The position numbers and the translations under genes were made by a program. Below are positions 41,690 to 51,585 of a stretch of DNA of 64,000 bases, piece after piece. Below the pieces are notes generated by a model. It was not told the origin of the DNA, did no database searches, and saw only the letters and a program-made list of their open reading frames with translations. The stretch covers positions 24,609,193 through 24,673,192 of the forward strand of contig NC_031770.1 in NCBI RefSeq assembly GCF_001522545.3, given 5' to 3'. Numbering within the stretch: the first letter of the stretch is position 1; the number at the start of each line of letters is the position of its first letter. Source of the stretch: Parus major. Its lineage: Eukaryota > Chordata > Aves > Passeriformes > Paridae.

Positions 41690-42619
41690 TGTCTCCGTAA
41701 GTTACAAAAAGACATTGTGAGGCGGGGGCATGAGGCTTATGGTTACTTCGGGTCTGGGACCTTATGGGTACAGGCGTGCAACTAGATGGTGGTGAGGCAA
41801 GGAATGTGGGACCCTTGACCCAGGACTCAGGTGTGAATCAGATATTCGTCAGGGAGCCAGGGCCCCTTTCCCTCTGGGAGCGGCTTTTGATGAGTGTAAG
41901 AGAGAGGTTTGTCCACAGAGAGAGAATGGAAGAGCACCATCATAGAATATGCTAGAAAACCCTTGAGGAAGGGATTCAACAGCTGAGAAAAGTGTCAGTA
42001 TTAGAGGTCCTTTTTGGGAGGGGTGGACAGCATGATAATGACCCCAACAGTCAGGTACACTGGGCAGATGTTGTGGAATCTGGCAAATCTAGGGCCATGT
42101 GAATACACCAACTTTATTGCAATGATTAATGTTGATAACAACCAAGAGACAGTGGGTTGTGTCACCACCAAGCTTAGAAATTTTGGGAGTATGATCCATG
42201 GCCCACTGCAGGTTCAGGTCTCTGAAGTGATTAAAGAACTCAAAGAGGAGATGAGGGAAATGAGGGAAGAGATGAGGAAGAGCAGTTCCCATATGGCACC
42301 AGTGCGAGTCACAAGCCCCAAACTCCAAGCCCCACGTCCCCCAGCTAGAGAGAGAGGGTACACCTCACGAACTGAGCTGTGGTTCTTTCTACGTGACCAT
42401 GGGGAAGACATGGGAAAGTGGGATGGGAAACCTAATTCTGCCCTGGAAGCACGAGTGCGTCAACTCAGGCAGGGAACCAGTAACCAGAAAGGTTCCACTA
42501 AAGTGAAGGTAGCCTCAACCTCCCGTGACCAAACTGCCGGATATTACAGAAAGGAGGATGATCCCCTTGAAGGAACCTCTAGCATGTATGCCCAGGGAGG
42601 AGAGGATGACCAGTGCTAG

Positions 42620-42961
42620 AGGGGCCCTGCCTCTAGCCAGGAAGAGACACGGGAAAACCGGGTCTTTTGGACGGTGTGTATCCGATGGCCTGGCACATCA
42701 GAGCCACAAAAATATGAAGCTTTAGTTGATACTGGTGCACAGTGTACCCTAATGCCATCAGGACATGTGGGGGCAGAACCTGTTTCCATTGCTGGGGTGA
42801 TGGGGGGATTGCAGCAGTTGACTCTGTTGGAAGCCGAGGTGAGCCTGACTGGGAAGGAGTGGCAGAAACATCCCATTGTGACTGGCCCAGAGGCCCCGTG
42901 TATTCTGGGCATGGACTTCCTTTGAAATGGCTATTACAAAGACCCAAAGGGACTCAGGTAG
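42620..42961 (+). pseudogene. retroviral aspartic protease (pro) remnant
   Basis: Protease cuts the viral polyproteins. The frame is the same as gag's and is open directly after the gag TAG. It contains the active-site motif LVDTGAQ with CTLMPS after it (about 42724-42760), and the family's late motif ILGMDFL (about 42902-42922). The domain is therefore nearly complete, at about 100 codons. Premature TGA (42923-42925) and TAG (42959-42961) separate it from the downstream RT in the same frame. The retained VDTGAQ shows the active site itself is not mutated, but with the breaks around it the product is not expected to be made. Confidence 0.82.
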
Positions 42962-43525
42962 GATTTTGGAATAGGTGCTGTAGAGGCAGAGGGCATTAAG
43001 CAACTGAACACCTTGCCTGGACTATCAGAGAATCCATCTGCAGTAGGACTTCTGAAGGTGGAAGAACAGCGAGTACCAATTGCCACCTCAATGGTACACT
43101 ACCAGCAGTATAGGACAAATGGAGATGCTGTGATCCCCATCCACAAGATGATCCAAGAACTAGAGAGCCAAGGGGTGGTCAGCAAAACCCACTCACCCTT
43201 CATTTGGCCTGTGCACAAGTCTGACAGAGAATGGAGACTGACTGTGGACTATCATGCATTGAATGAAGTGACTCCACCGCTGAGTGCTGCCGTGCTGGAC
43301 ATGCTGGAGCTCCAGTATGAGCTGGAGTCCAAGGCAGCATCTACACCACCGGACCTTCAAAGGAAAATTATACCCTTTTACTGGGTCATTACTTCAACAG
43401 AACCATATCTGTCACTCCAGGATGACTGCAGACACTATTTAATTAGACTGCTACCAGCTTGTATTCTGTCAGTGTCAGGGTTTTTTGTTAGTTTTCTTTT
43501 TTGTACTACTGCATTTTTATTTTAA
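42962..43525 (+). pseudogene. reverse transcriptase N-terminus, truncated pol
   Basis: The same frame as gag and pro continues into the N-terminal part of RT: words IHKMIQELESQGVV, SPFIWPVHKSD and WRLTVDYHALNEVTPPL at about 43139-43285. Recognisable RT ends at about 43339. The frame then runs on for about 60 codons of unrelated sequence to a stop at 43523-43525. The YxDD catalytic motif, RNase H, integrase and the dUTPase known from some ERVL elements are all missing. The junction looks like an internal deletion that joins RT directly to the 3' end of the provirus. The protein cannot be an active polymerase. Confidence 0.82.
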
Positions 43526-43690
43526 TTTTCTTAGTAAAGAACTGTTATTCCTATTCCCATATCTTTGTCTGAGAGCTCCTTGATTTCAAGATTATAATAA
43601 TTTAGAGGGGAGGGGGGTTGTTTACATTTTTCCATTTCAAGGGAAGTTTCTGCTTTCCTTAGCACACACCTGCCTTTTCAAACCAAAACA
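43467..43690 (+). repeat. 3' LTR-like end of the provirus
   Basis: The last 75 bp or so (about 43618-43690, ending CCAAAACA) match the end of the 5' LTR. Upstream, a T-rich block and the sequence around AGTAAA (43533-43538), with TTATTCCTATTCCC after it, look like the R/polyadenylation region of an ERVL LTR. That block has no counterpart in the 5' LTR. The 5' border is uncertain: TGTCAG words at 43467 and 43473 are candidates, but the expected TGTCTTGG start is absent. A purine run AGAGGGGAGGGGGG (about 43603-43616) also resembles a polypurine tract. Confidence 0.55.
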
Positions 43691-44173
43691 CACGCAGAGG
43701 AAGAAAAGAGCAAACTGGAGGCTTGCATATATGAGAGAGAAGACCAGCAAAGCACAGCAATCAATAGATAGCAGAGAAGGATTTGTAGCAATTCTTTGGG
43801 AAAAATCTAATAAAGAGCTATGGATAACCAGCTTAGCTAGAAAAAGTACAATCAGCTAGGAAACTTTCTGCTGCTGATTACTACACAGTATGTTCAGGGA
43901 TTTATAGTTTTTGTTTGTAATCTCCCTGAATCCAGTACATACCAAACTTTATCATCCATCCATTATTTTTTTGTCTTTAAAGAAATCACTCCAAAGACTC
44001 AAGCTGATTGCTAGGTCAAGCACGGTTGCATAATTCATACCTAGTCAAAGCACAAGAAATTATTATCAATCCTGTGTGGATGTGCTCATCTGACAATGGA
44101 AAAAGATCATGCAGTCATGCAAGATTACCACAGGAGATGCTAGACTCTCATCATAAGAGCAGCTATAGTAGCA

Positions 44174-44205
44174 ACCCTTTTACAAAAGTACCCTTTTACA
44201 AAAGT
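44174..44205. repeat. perfect 16-bp tandem duplication
   Basis: ACCCTTTTACAAAAGT occurs twice, head to tail, without mismatch. It looks like a recent local duplication. The unit is itself partly self-complementary (CTTTT/AAAAG). Confidence 0.9.
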
Positions 44206-47200
44206 GTTTCAAAAAGCCCTTAGAAACAACCTCATTGTAATTTATGCTAACATTCCCCTTGTCTGACCTTATCTTACTGCTATTGTTACTCCCGTGGAAG
44301 GAAGCATGACACACATGGCAGCTTTTGCAGCAGTATCCCAGTGTGATAATTCCACCATGGCTTCACCAGCCCATTACTGGTTCAGGCAGAAGGCACCCCC
44401 TTCCCCATGTTTCATTTCTCAAAAGCTGCCATTTCACCAGGCCATTGCAAGCCACTTTCTGCACAGCTATCACAGCTCCTTTCCCTCAGTTCAAACCTAC
44501 TGGAAATTCTTATCAAGCTTGCCCACTCCATTGTTCCACACTATCACATGCTATCGAAGAAGTCATTGCACATTTAGCACATGACAGCTTTTTTCTTTTC
44601 ACTAAGTCCCCTGGCAGCAGTTCCAGTAGCTCTCCTCGCCTCAAAGGCTTTAAACAATCCTACCAAGATGGCTGAGCAGCTAGAGATCCATTAACACAAC
44701 TCCATTACGTGAAAAGACCTTTGTTCCAGGATAAGGCAGGGTAAGACTCACTATTTAGTTTAAAAGCCTTCATAAGCAGTAAGCTAAAAGAACCCCATCT
44801 GGTTTAATATCAAAACAAGGATGTCTACAAGATGTGGCTACACTGATTTAGTTTTACTCTTTTAAATGTGCTCCTTATCTTATACCAAGAGGTTTCCCAT
44901 TTAGACAGTGTTAGACTGCTAAACGGTACTTAACCACCCACTATTTTGTACTTATTAACTTACTGTCATTTAACATAAAATGCTTAGGCAAGCCATGAGA
45001 GAGATCAGAATTCTGATCCTCATATTAAAAAGAAAAGGGCTCCAGGCATTAGATTGTGAAATATGATTTCCCGGGATATATTAAATTCTGGGTTAGTGTT
45101 CGTTTTGATATCACAGAAAGTCAAACCTCATTTCATAAGAGGGCATCTCAACATGCTTTGCATACACCATGCTTTCCCTTGATAAAGGCTCTGTGCTGCA
45201 GCAAACTTGGAATTTAATCAGAACCTCTAGAGTAGTCAGCCGTGGGTGTGGAGGAGAGCAAAACCCACACCACGAACCTCATCTCACAGAAGTTCCTTAG
45301 ATAGTTCTACAACAAACACAAACAAGAGGAATGAGCCAAGGGGCTCAGCAGAAAGCATCACAGGCTTGCATTATGCTGCAGGAGGGACTGCAGATGCAGA
45401 GCCTAGCTGGTACAGCATGCATCACCTCTGTATTAGCACGTTAACTATATTTCTGCAAGAGCCACAGCAGAATGGCCAATGAAGTATGCATTTAGGACCA
45501 TCAGTAACCAAAAGGATACTGAGGCCTGTCCGGTGTCTTACTGTGAACTTGAGTACAAGTCTCATTTTTCACATACTATCAGTCTAACCACAGAACTGTT
45601 GAGAAATACAACCAAAACCAGGTTGAAATATATGTGTTTGGGACTCAGAGATTCTCACAGAGTTTCAGAGAGAAGTTCCCCTCAGTCCTCACAGTCTTGC
45701 ATAATTTGTTCACATGTTCCTTTAGCTTTAGCATATTTCAAAGTGAAAACATGGGTTGAAACACAAAAGCACAATTATTTACAAGAAAACCTACCATGGC
45801 TGATGTTATTAGAGATCAACAGGAGGCTGCATAGAGAAGGAAAGCTGGGAACAAAATGGAAAGAATGACCTGATAAATTGGGGGTAGACAAATTACCAAA
45901 ATATACCTACCACCAACCACTCTGAATTCCTCCTCCTTCTCTGCTTGCGCACATGGTTCTCCAGAAGCAGAAGGTTCCAGAAATTAATGGCATTATCCTG
46001 AGGTCAACAGAGTAGGTTTTTACCCAACAAGTTTAAAGTGAAGGTCGCCACTGGTAGTCTGCCTTTTCAATTTATTGCTTCAATTGTGCCACACTCTGAA
46101 CCAACTCCCTGTATAGGTGGCTGCTGAATTTGCAGGCTAACACAGCCACATGTGGCATGTTAAGCCCCTTCACAGGGCTATCCTCATCTGATTACCATTG
46201 CTGAAGAGGGGCAGCCAAGCCAAGGGTGACATGGTCAAGAGCCTTTCACCATTCTCCAGCTTGCCTCAAGTTGGAGCATCCTCCCTGATACACACTGCCA
46301 CAGCACCTGCACTCTAGTGAGATGGTGCTGGCAGAAAGCTGTAAGCTGCCATCCTGTAAATATCTGCTCTTCCTTGGCAGAAAACCTCACTCTTACATGA
46401 CCTGGTCTTGCTCTAATGCAGTGACTGTGGTCGGGTATTTTCTGTGCTTCTCCCACAGCAAGCTTTGAATAGACAAAAGTGAATTTTCAGGACATCATTA
46501 TCAGCAGGTCATGACTTCTAGCAAAAAAGAAATGTCTCGACAGCAAACCATATGAAAAAAAATAAGGGATAATGCCAGGGCTTTCCCAGAAGTCAGCAAC
46601 ACTGATAGTTTGTTGCAGAGCACTCTAGAACGGGAGTCTGGACTGTGGACTTTAGTAAATCCACCTTTGTATCTTCTAGATCAATTTATATACTTATTAA
46701 AAACTCTCACAGGTAATATAGATAATAAGCAATAATATGAGATTATTCATATTTTACTAACATAATTTGTTAATTAATGAACTTCACTGTGTTTTGTAAC
46801 AGATGAAGACCCATATTAATTCTTGTAAAATAAATTGCAAGCCTCATCTCCAGTGAAATTTTATCCCCTTCTTTCACCTTCCCATACAGAAGGGTGCTTT
46901 GTAAATTGTGATTATCTTTTATCACAGTGTTCTTTTATTTCTTATAACTCATTTTGATGGATACCTTGATGTGTGATTTGATACTTGCTTTTTTAAAAAA
47001 GAACACATGCATCAGAACACAGTATCAGAAATTTACTTACCTTTAGTCATTGTTCAATTCCTTTCTGTGTTTCAAGCTTCTCATTGCCTGCCCTTACTGA
47101 AGATCAACTCTAATGAAGGAGGGAAAAGGAGGGGGGAAGGGAATATTTATGAATATCATCAGCTTCAGTATTCTTCGTAAGCCTATGTTTAGTCTGAAAG

Positions 47201-47223
47201 AATACATGAGACAGTACAGACAT

Positions 47224-47243
47224 GTCTCTCTCTCTCTCTCTTT
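47224..47243. repeat. (TC)n microsatellite
   Basis: About ten TC units within AT-rich non-coding sequence. Confidence 0.85.
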
Positions 47244-48017
47244 TAGTGGTCTCAACCACTGAAAAATAAGAGTATTTCCTAGGAAAAATCATCATTGCCA
47301 ATTAAATTGGGACCATAGTCTCCTGTCAGCCGGGCAAACTACTCTGCTGTAAGTTGTGCTGTTCTAAACAAATCATAAGGTCTTTGTTAGTGGTACTGCA
47401 AAAGTGGCCTAAGTTTCCAAGTACACAAAAATGCTACATTAGCTACTGCAATAATTTCTTAGGTTTAAAATCTATTTTTAACCAATATATCTACCAAGCC
47501 TTTGTATCCATGGATGGAAAAGTAAACTATGAGAGGAACTAATTATTTAACAAAGTGTTAAGTGAAAACATTTGAACAAAATAAAAAGCTTTTAGTTCAC
47601 TTTTTGTAAAGAGTAGCTATTCAGAGAGAGCTATGCAAGATAAAAAAAAAAACCCAAACAACTCTGTAAAATATTCATGCTTCCTCCACCCAACTTCTTG
47701 TAAGAACATTTTTAAAGCATCTCACAGATTTTATATGACATTGTTGGTGCTTGTCAGGGCCTTCGTATCAAAGATCAGGTGTTTTACCATGAGTACAAAT
47801 CTCATTTTGATTACCCATTTTTAGTAATTCTTGTGTTATTCCTGGAGTTTCTTAAAACCTTGCATCCAGATGATTAGGTGAGCTACTCAGCTTTTGTTTT
47901 GGGAGTGGGTGTGGATGGATTGTTTCTAAACAAATACAGCTCTAGCCTTTGTGGTTGTGGCAAATAATATAAAAACATGATCAAGGGTGCATCTCCACAA
48001 CCTCAAATGCACAGGGG

Positions 48018-48049
48018 AAAAAAAAAAAAAAAAAGAAAAAAGAAAAAAA
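48018..48049. repeat. A-rich tract
   Basis: An interrupted poly-A run of about 32 bases with two single G interruptions. No retrotransposed gene copy was recognised upstream of it, so it is probably a simple repeat. Confidence 0.8.
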
Positions 48050-51000
48050 TCAGTAGGTTTTGAATTTATTTAACGCTAAGGATGAGTTTTACAATGCAAG
48101 GACATAGGGTAGAGCACAGCTACAAAGCTCAAGCCCCATGAAGCGAAGCAAACTGTACTTACCTCACCCTCAGCCTGACACTGCAGCCTAAAGATACAAT
48201 AGGCATTGGTATCCTATATCAGCCAGGCCCTGATTCATGGCTAAGCAATCCAACCTTTTTCATTCTTTTGCCTAAGTTCTTTTGACTCTCTCCAGAGACA
48301 GCTCAGCTACAAGACACGAAAACAAAAGAGCAGGGAGCGTTATATTAAGCCTCAGCAAACAGGCTTTTGCCTCTAAAACTACACACAAACATGTTGGGCA
48401 TATAACACTACTACAGTTTACAACAGACTCTTCTCCATCAACTATTACATCACCTTCATTAACCTGAAGTATGAAAGATACTGTATTTAAAAAAAAAAAA
48501 AAAAAAGGAGGGGTAGAAGGGAAAGCAGAACCTCTATGTATAATCTCCTTTCTTCTCTCAGATAAATAGCATACTTATGTTGCATCTGGGACAATTATGG
48601 AACTTTTCCCAAGATATGAAAAATAATTCAACAATTTATCTCTGTATCATGGTTAATGTTGTGTAATTATTACTGAAAGGTAGCTGCATCACCAAGGAGA
48701 CAACATACAACAACACTAGTTTGTAGTCAGGTGTCCAATGTGTCAGTAGCTCCTTTCACAATAATGGACATAAGAAGAACCGTCATTATTCACTGAAATC
48801 AGTGCTCACAGACACCTTAATTGCATGTCAGTTTAAGGTTCAGATCAGATGCTCCTGAGCCCCAGCCTCCTCCTCTATCCAGTGGTCAGCATAGTCCTCC
48901 TGACTGACAAGAGGTCTGGACTGTTTTCTAAGACCGAGGGAAAAAGAGTCTTGGAAGGGTTAAAACAGATTAGCAAGGAACTGCGAGGATATGAATGGAG
49001 CCTGCCCCTGCAAGTCTTCTAGGTTATCTTCATCTTCATGCCCACTGGGGACTGACTCACAGGTGTTTTAGGAAGAAGCAGCTGCCTGCTTTGTGACATT
49101 TCAGCTTTTGCCTGCAGGTTGAGAAGAGTTTACAGGATGAGATACACAACAGAGAGGAGACAGTCTGCTGGAGATATCAAACTGCATTTGCTACATCCAA
49201 CATAGAGCTTGTCTAGCAAATAAGAAGAAAGGTTTCCACATTTCAAACTCAAAAGGAGACCAGCCCCATCCCACTGACAAAAGGCAGAGATTCTGAAAGA
49301 GGAAATGCATTTGAAGTAAGTTAATGCCATTAGCGAATTCAGAGCTGCTGAAAGCTGCTTGACACGGGCTGACATTTCTGGAGAAGGACACTCTCCAGCT
49401 GCAGGGCAAACAAAACAGGAGGAGGCATTGCCCAGCTTCCCCCTCTACAGGTCGCAGGGCAGAGATGGAGGGTGGGAACATGCATGTGAAAAATCCTGCC
49501 CAGCACCGAGCAGGACCTTCACATTAAGTACTCCTGCTTGGTATCGCTTGTGCCTTGCTGCACACCATGCCCCCTCAGCTCTTCCTCCTATGGGTAAGAA
49601 GCACACAAGAAAACTGCATACCAGTTGAGAATACTTATTTTCTCACTGAAGTCTAAACCAGTGAATTTAATTTCAAGTTTAATTTAAAGCAGTGGATTGA
49701 GAAATCAACATGACTTAAAGTGAACTCTAGAAGTTGTATGGGTTTCTAATAATCACCAGCAGTCATGGCAGTATTTAGGTAAGCAATATCACACTTTTTG
49801 ATGGAGTTTTCCTTTTCACAAGCATCAAACAGACTCATAGCATACTTGCTAGTTAGAAGATAAACCCAGCAGATAAGAATCTGAGCTTGCCTTGCCCCAC
49901 ACTAATCAATATGGTATTACCCTATCTTCTAAGATAAATTGGTGAAAAAGTAAATAAAAATTGTCATTATTCCAATCTGAAACATTGTGAGGGATGGAGA
50001 GGGAAGGAGAGGGAGGGAGAAGCTGAGTTTTTAAGACATTACTGAACTAGCAATATCTGCAGCCATAATCTATAAAGTTTGCCAGTCATATGGTTTTGCA
50101 GTTTTACTGTAACCTTTGTCCTAGGAAGATTACTTTATCTGCCAGTCAATAGCAACACAAATTTTTATGAAGCAGGGAACAAAATCTGAGCAATTGTCCC
50201 TTCCCCCACCCTTACTCCCACCACGCAACTTCAATCTCCAAAGTCACATTAAGTCCACGCTAAATCCCCCCAGAAGCATGTGAGCAAAGAAGAAAGAGCT
50301 GAATGAGCAGGAAAGGGGCGTTCCTCGGTTCAAAGAGTCACCGAATCTATTTACAAGGGAGACTGAGAGGTCGGAGCAGGGTCCGTGCAAACATTCAGAA
50401 TTACCCTGGCCAGAAACAGACCCTGCATCACTTTGCGGTGTGCAAACCTTGTTCTATCAGGGAAACTATAGTAACTACATGACCACTGAGGATTACTGTG
50501 ACCCTGGGTCACAAAACTTGATCGTCATAGATTAGCAAAAGATCAGGTCAGCATTGGACAGGAAGGCTTTTTTCTTTCTTTTAAGGAAAGAGCATCAGAA
50601 GCGTGATGCTAATTCTGCTTCGGATCAGCAGTGAAACATACACATGACAAACCAAATGTGCGCTTACAAATATTTTGTCATATTAGATTAAATTATAGCA
50701 CACAGACTAAACAGAGAAATCTGAAATGCAGGGTCTTATGTTTGGGATATCCTTGGAGCTTTTATACAAAGAAAGAGAGGAGTTTATACTTTGGCATTGC
50801 ACGGCGCACAGTCATCCCATACCTGCTGCCTAACACAAACACGGCTCGCTGCATAGCAGCAGTCTATCTGTCAGTGCAAGAACACAGAAGCTTAACAGTG
50901 AAAATCCTTCTCCTTGGCTACCAATTTGCCCTTCAGCCTTTTGTGGTGCTTCTTGTCCTTTTCTAGATAAATAGCAGCCTGCCCGCTCTTCCCCAAGGCT

Positions 51001-51553
51001 GAGTTTTGTCCATCTGCCCTTACTTTCACCTTGATTTTGCCTGTTTTTATCTCACTTCAACTCTGCACATACTGCATTGGCCTTGTCTAATAGGTAAGGC
51101 AGCCTCCTGCCCTCTACCTGCCTTGGTCTCTTCTGAGTACCACTCCTTTTGTGAAGCTTTCTGAGCCCCATCTCTGCACCAAGAACATTTCCACACACTC
51201 CTAACTGTCGCTGCCCTGCACACCAGGTTGGTGTGAGCCAAGGGTAAGCCTGTCAGGGCGGGGAGCTGGCAGAGGCAGTGACACACAAACGAGGTCATGC
51301 AGAGAGCCAAGTCCCCATTAGGCATGGGGAGCAAGGGGCACCCAGGCACCCAGTTCAGCTGGGTGTGCAGTGGAACATCTCTTGGAAGCTGAGATACAGC
51401 AGTGTTACCTCTGACAGGCAGAGGAAGCTGCAAGACAATGCTGACATTTGATGTCAGCTGGATGTTGGGAGGGGTGGTGGTGTTACGAATCAGAACTAGT
51501 CTAGGTACTAGTCACTGTGCTGGTGCCCTGGCTTCCTTGTAGAGTTTTGGCCT
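48050..51553. other. non-coding sequence with an A-run and GC-richer patches
   Basis: A pure A-run lies at 48489-48506 and a GGGA-rich purine stretch at about 49988-50020. The stretch at about 50270-50520, and a shorter one at 50790-50880, are more balanced in base composition with scattered CpGs and no long A/T runs. They could be constrained elements. A 128-codon minus-strand frame (51433-51047) is open but unrecognised. No exon was identified. Confidence 0.45.
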
Positions 51554-51585
51554 AAAAAAAAACAAAAAAAACAAAAAAAACAAAC
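51554..51585. repeat. (AAAAAAAAC)n short minisatellite
   Basis: Runs of eight or nine A separated by single C, with an exact 9-bp period over about three and a half units. This probably arose by slippage from a poly-A tract. Confidence 0.85.

Larger units (their letters stand above)
40544..42619 (+). pseudogene. gag, broken by stops, frameshifts and an LTR insertion
   Basis: Gag encodes the structural capsid polyprotein. The first ATG at 40544 opens 104 codons of a proline/charge-rich N-terminal part, stopped by TAA at 40856. The same frame continues to 40909, where a 774-bp element interrupts it, and resumes at 41684. After a stop at 41783 the homologous reading continues in another frame (41764-41955 and onward to about 42040, with a disturbed stretch near 41935-41960). 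It then returns to the original frame for a 201-codon block (42014-42619). That block has a capsid C-terminal-like part with RQ/GQMLWNLA-type words, a charged heptad-like repeat KELKEEMREMREEMRK (about codons 75-90 of the block), and a basic, glutamine-rich tail. No CCHC zinc knuckle is visible. It ends in TAG at 42617-42619. Confidence 0.82.
39762..43690 (+). mobile_element. degenerate ERVL-like provirus, internally deleted
   Basis: An endogenous retrovirus in + orientation. It begins with an LTR (39762-39962, TGTCTTGG...CCAAGACA), then a tRNA-primer-site-like sequence, leader, gag, protease and the start of reverse transcriptase, and ends with a sequence matching the LTR's 3' end (to 43690). 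The rest of pol (RT catalytic core, RNase H, integrase) and any env are absent, so the copy is about 3.9 kb including a 774-bp nested insertion. Gag and RT resemble the class III ERVL type: the RT start has LTVDY and LNEVTPPLSAAV words. Flanking 5-mers CAAAC and CACGC match at 3 of 5 positions, compatible with a decayed 5-bp target duplication. Multiple stops and frameshifts make it non-functional. The family name is by recognition only. Confidence 0.88.
43691..48016. other. non-coding sequence, nothing recognised
   Basis: Unique sequence with short unrecognised open frames, the longest about 129 codons at 45479-45868 without a known motif. It includes a perfect 16-bp tandem duplication (44174-44205) and a CT dinucleotide run (47224-47243). 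Confidence 0.5.

Noticed and set aside
45479..45868. 129-codon plus-strand open frame
   Set aside because: No motif, no supporting neighbours, and composition like the flanking non-coding DNA.
48489..48506. Poly-A run as the tail of a processed pseudogene
   Set aside because: No coding similarity is visible upstream and no flanking target duplication was found by eye.
51047..51433. 128-codon minus-strand open frame
   Set aside because: It has no recognisable domain, no splice context I can support and a cysteine-rich but irregular pattern; a chance frame is more likely.
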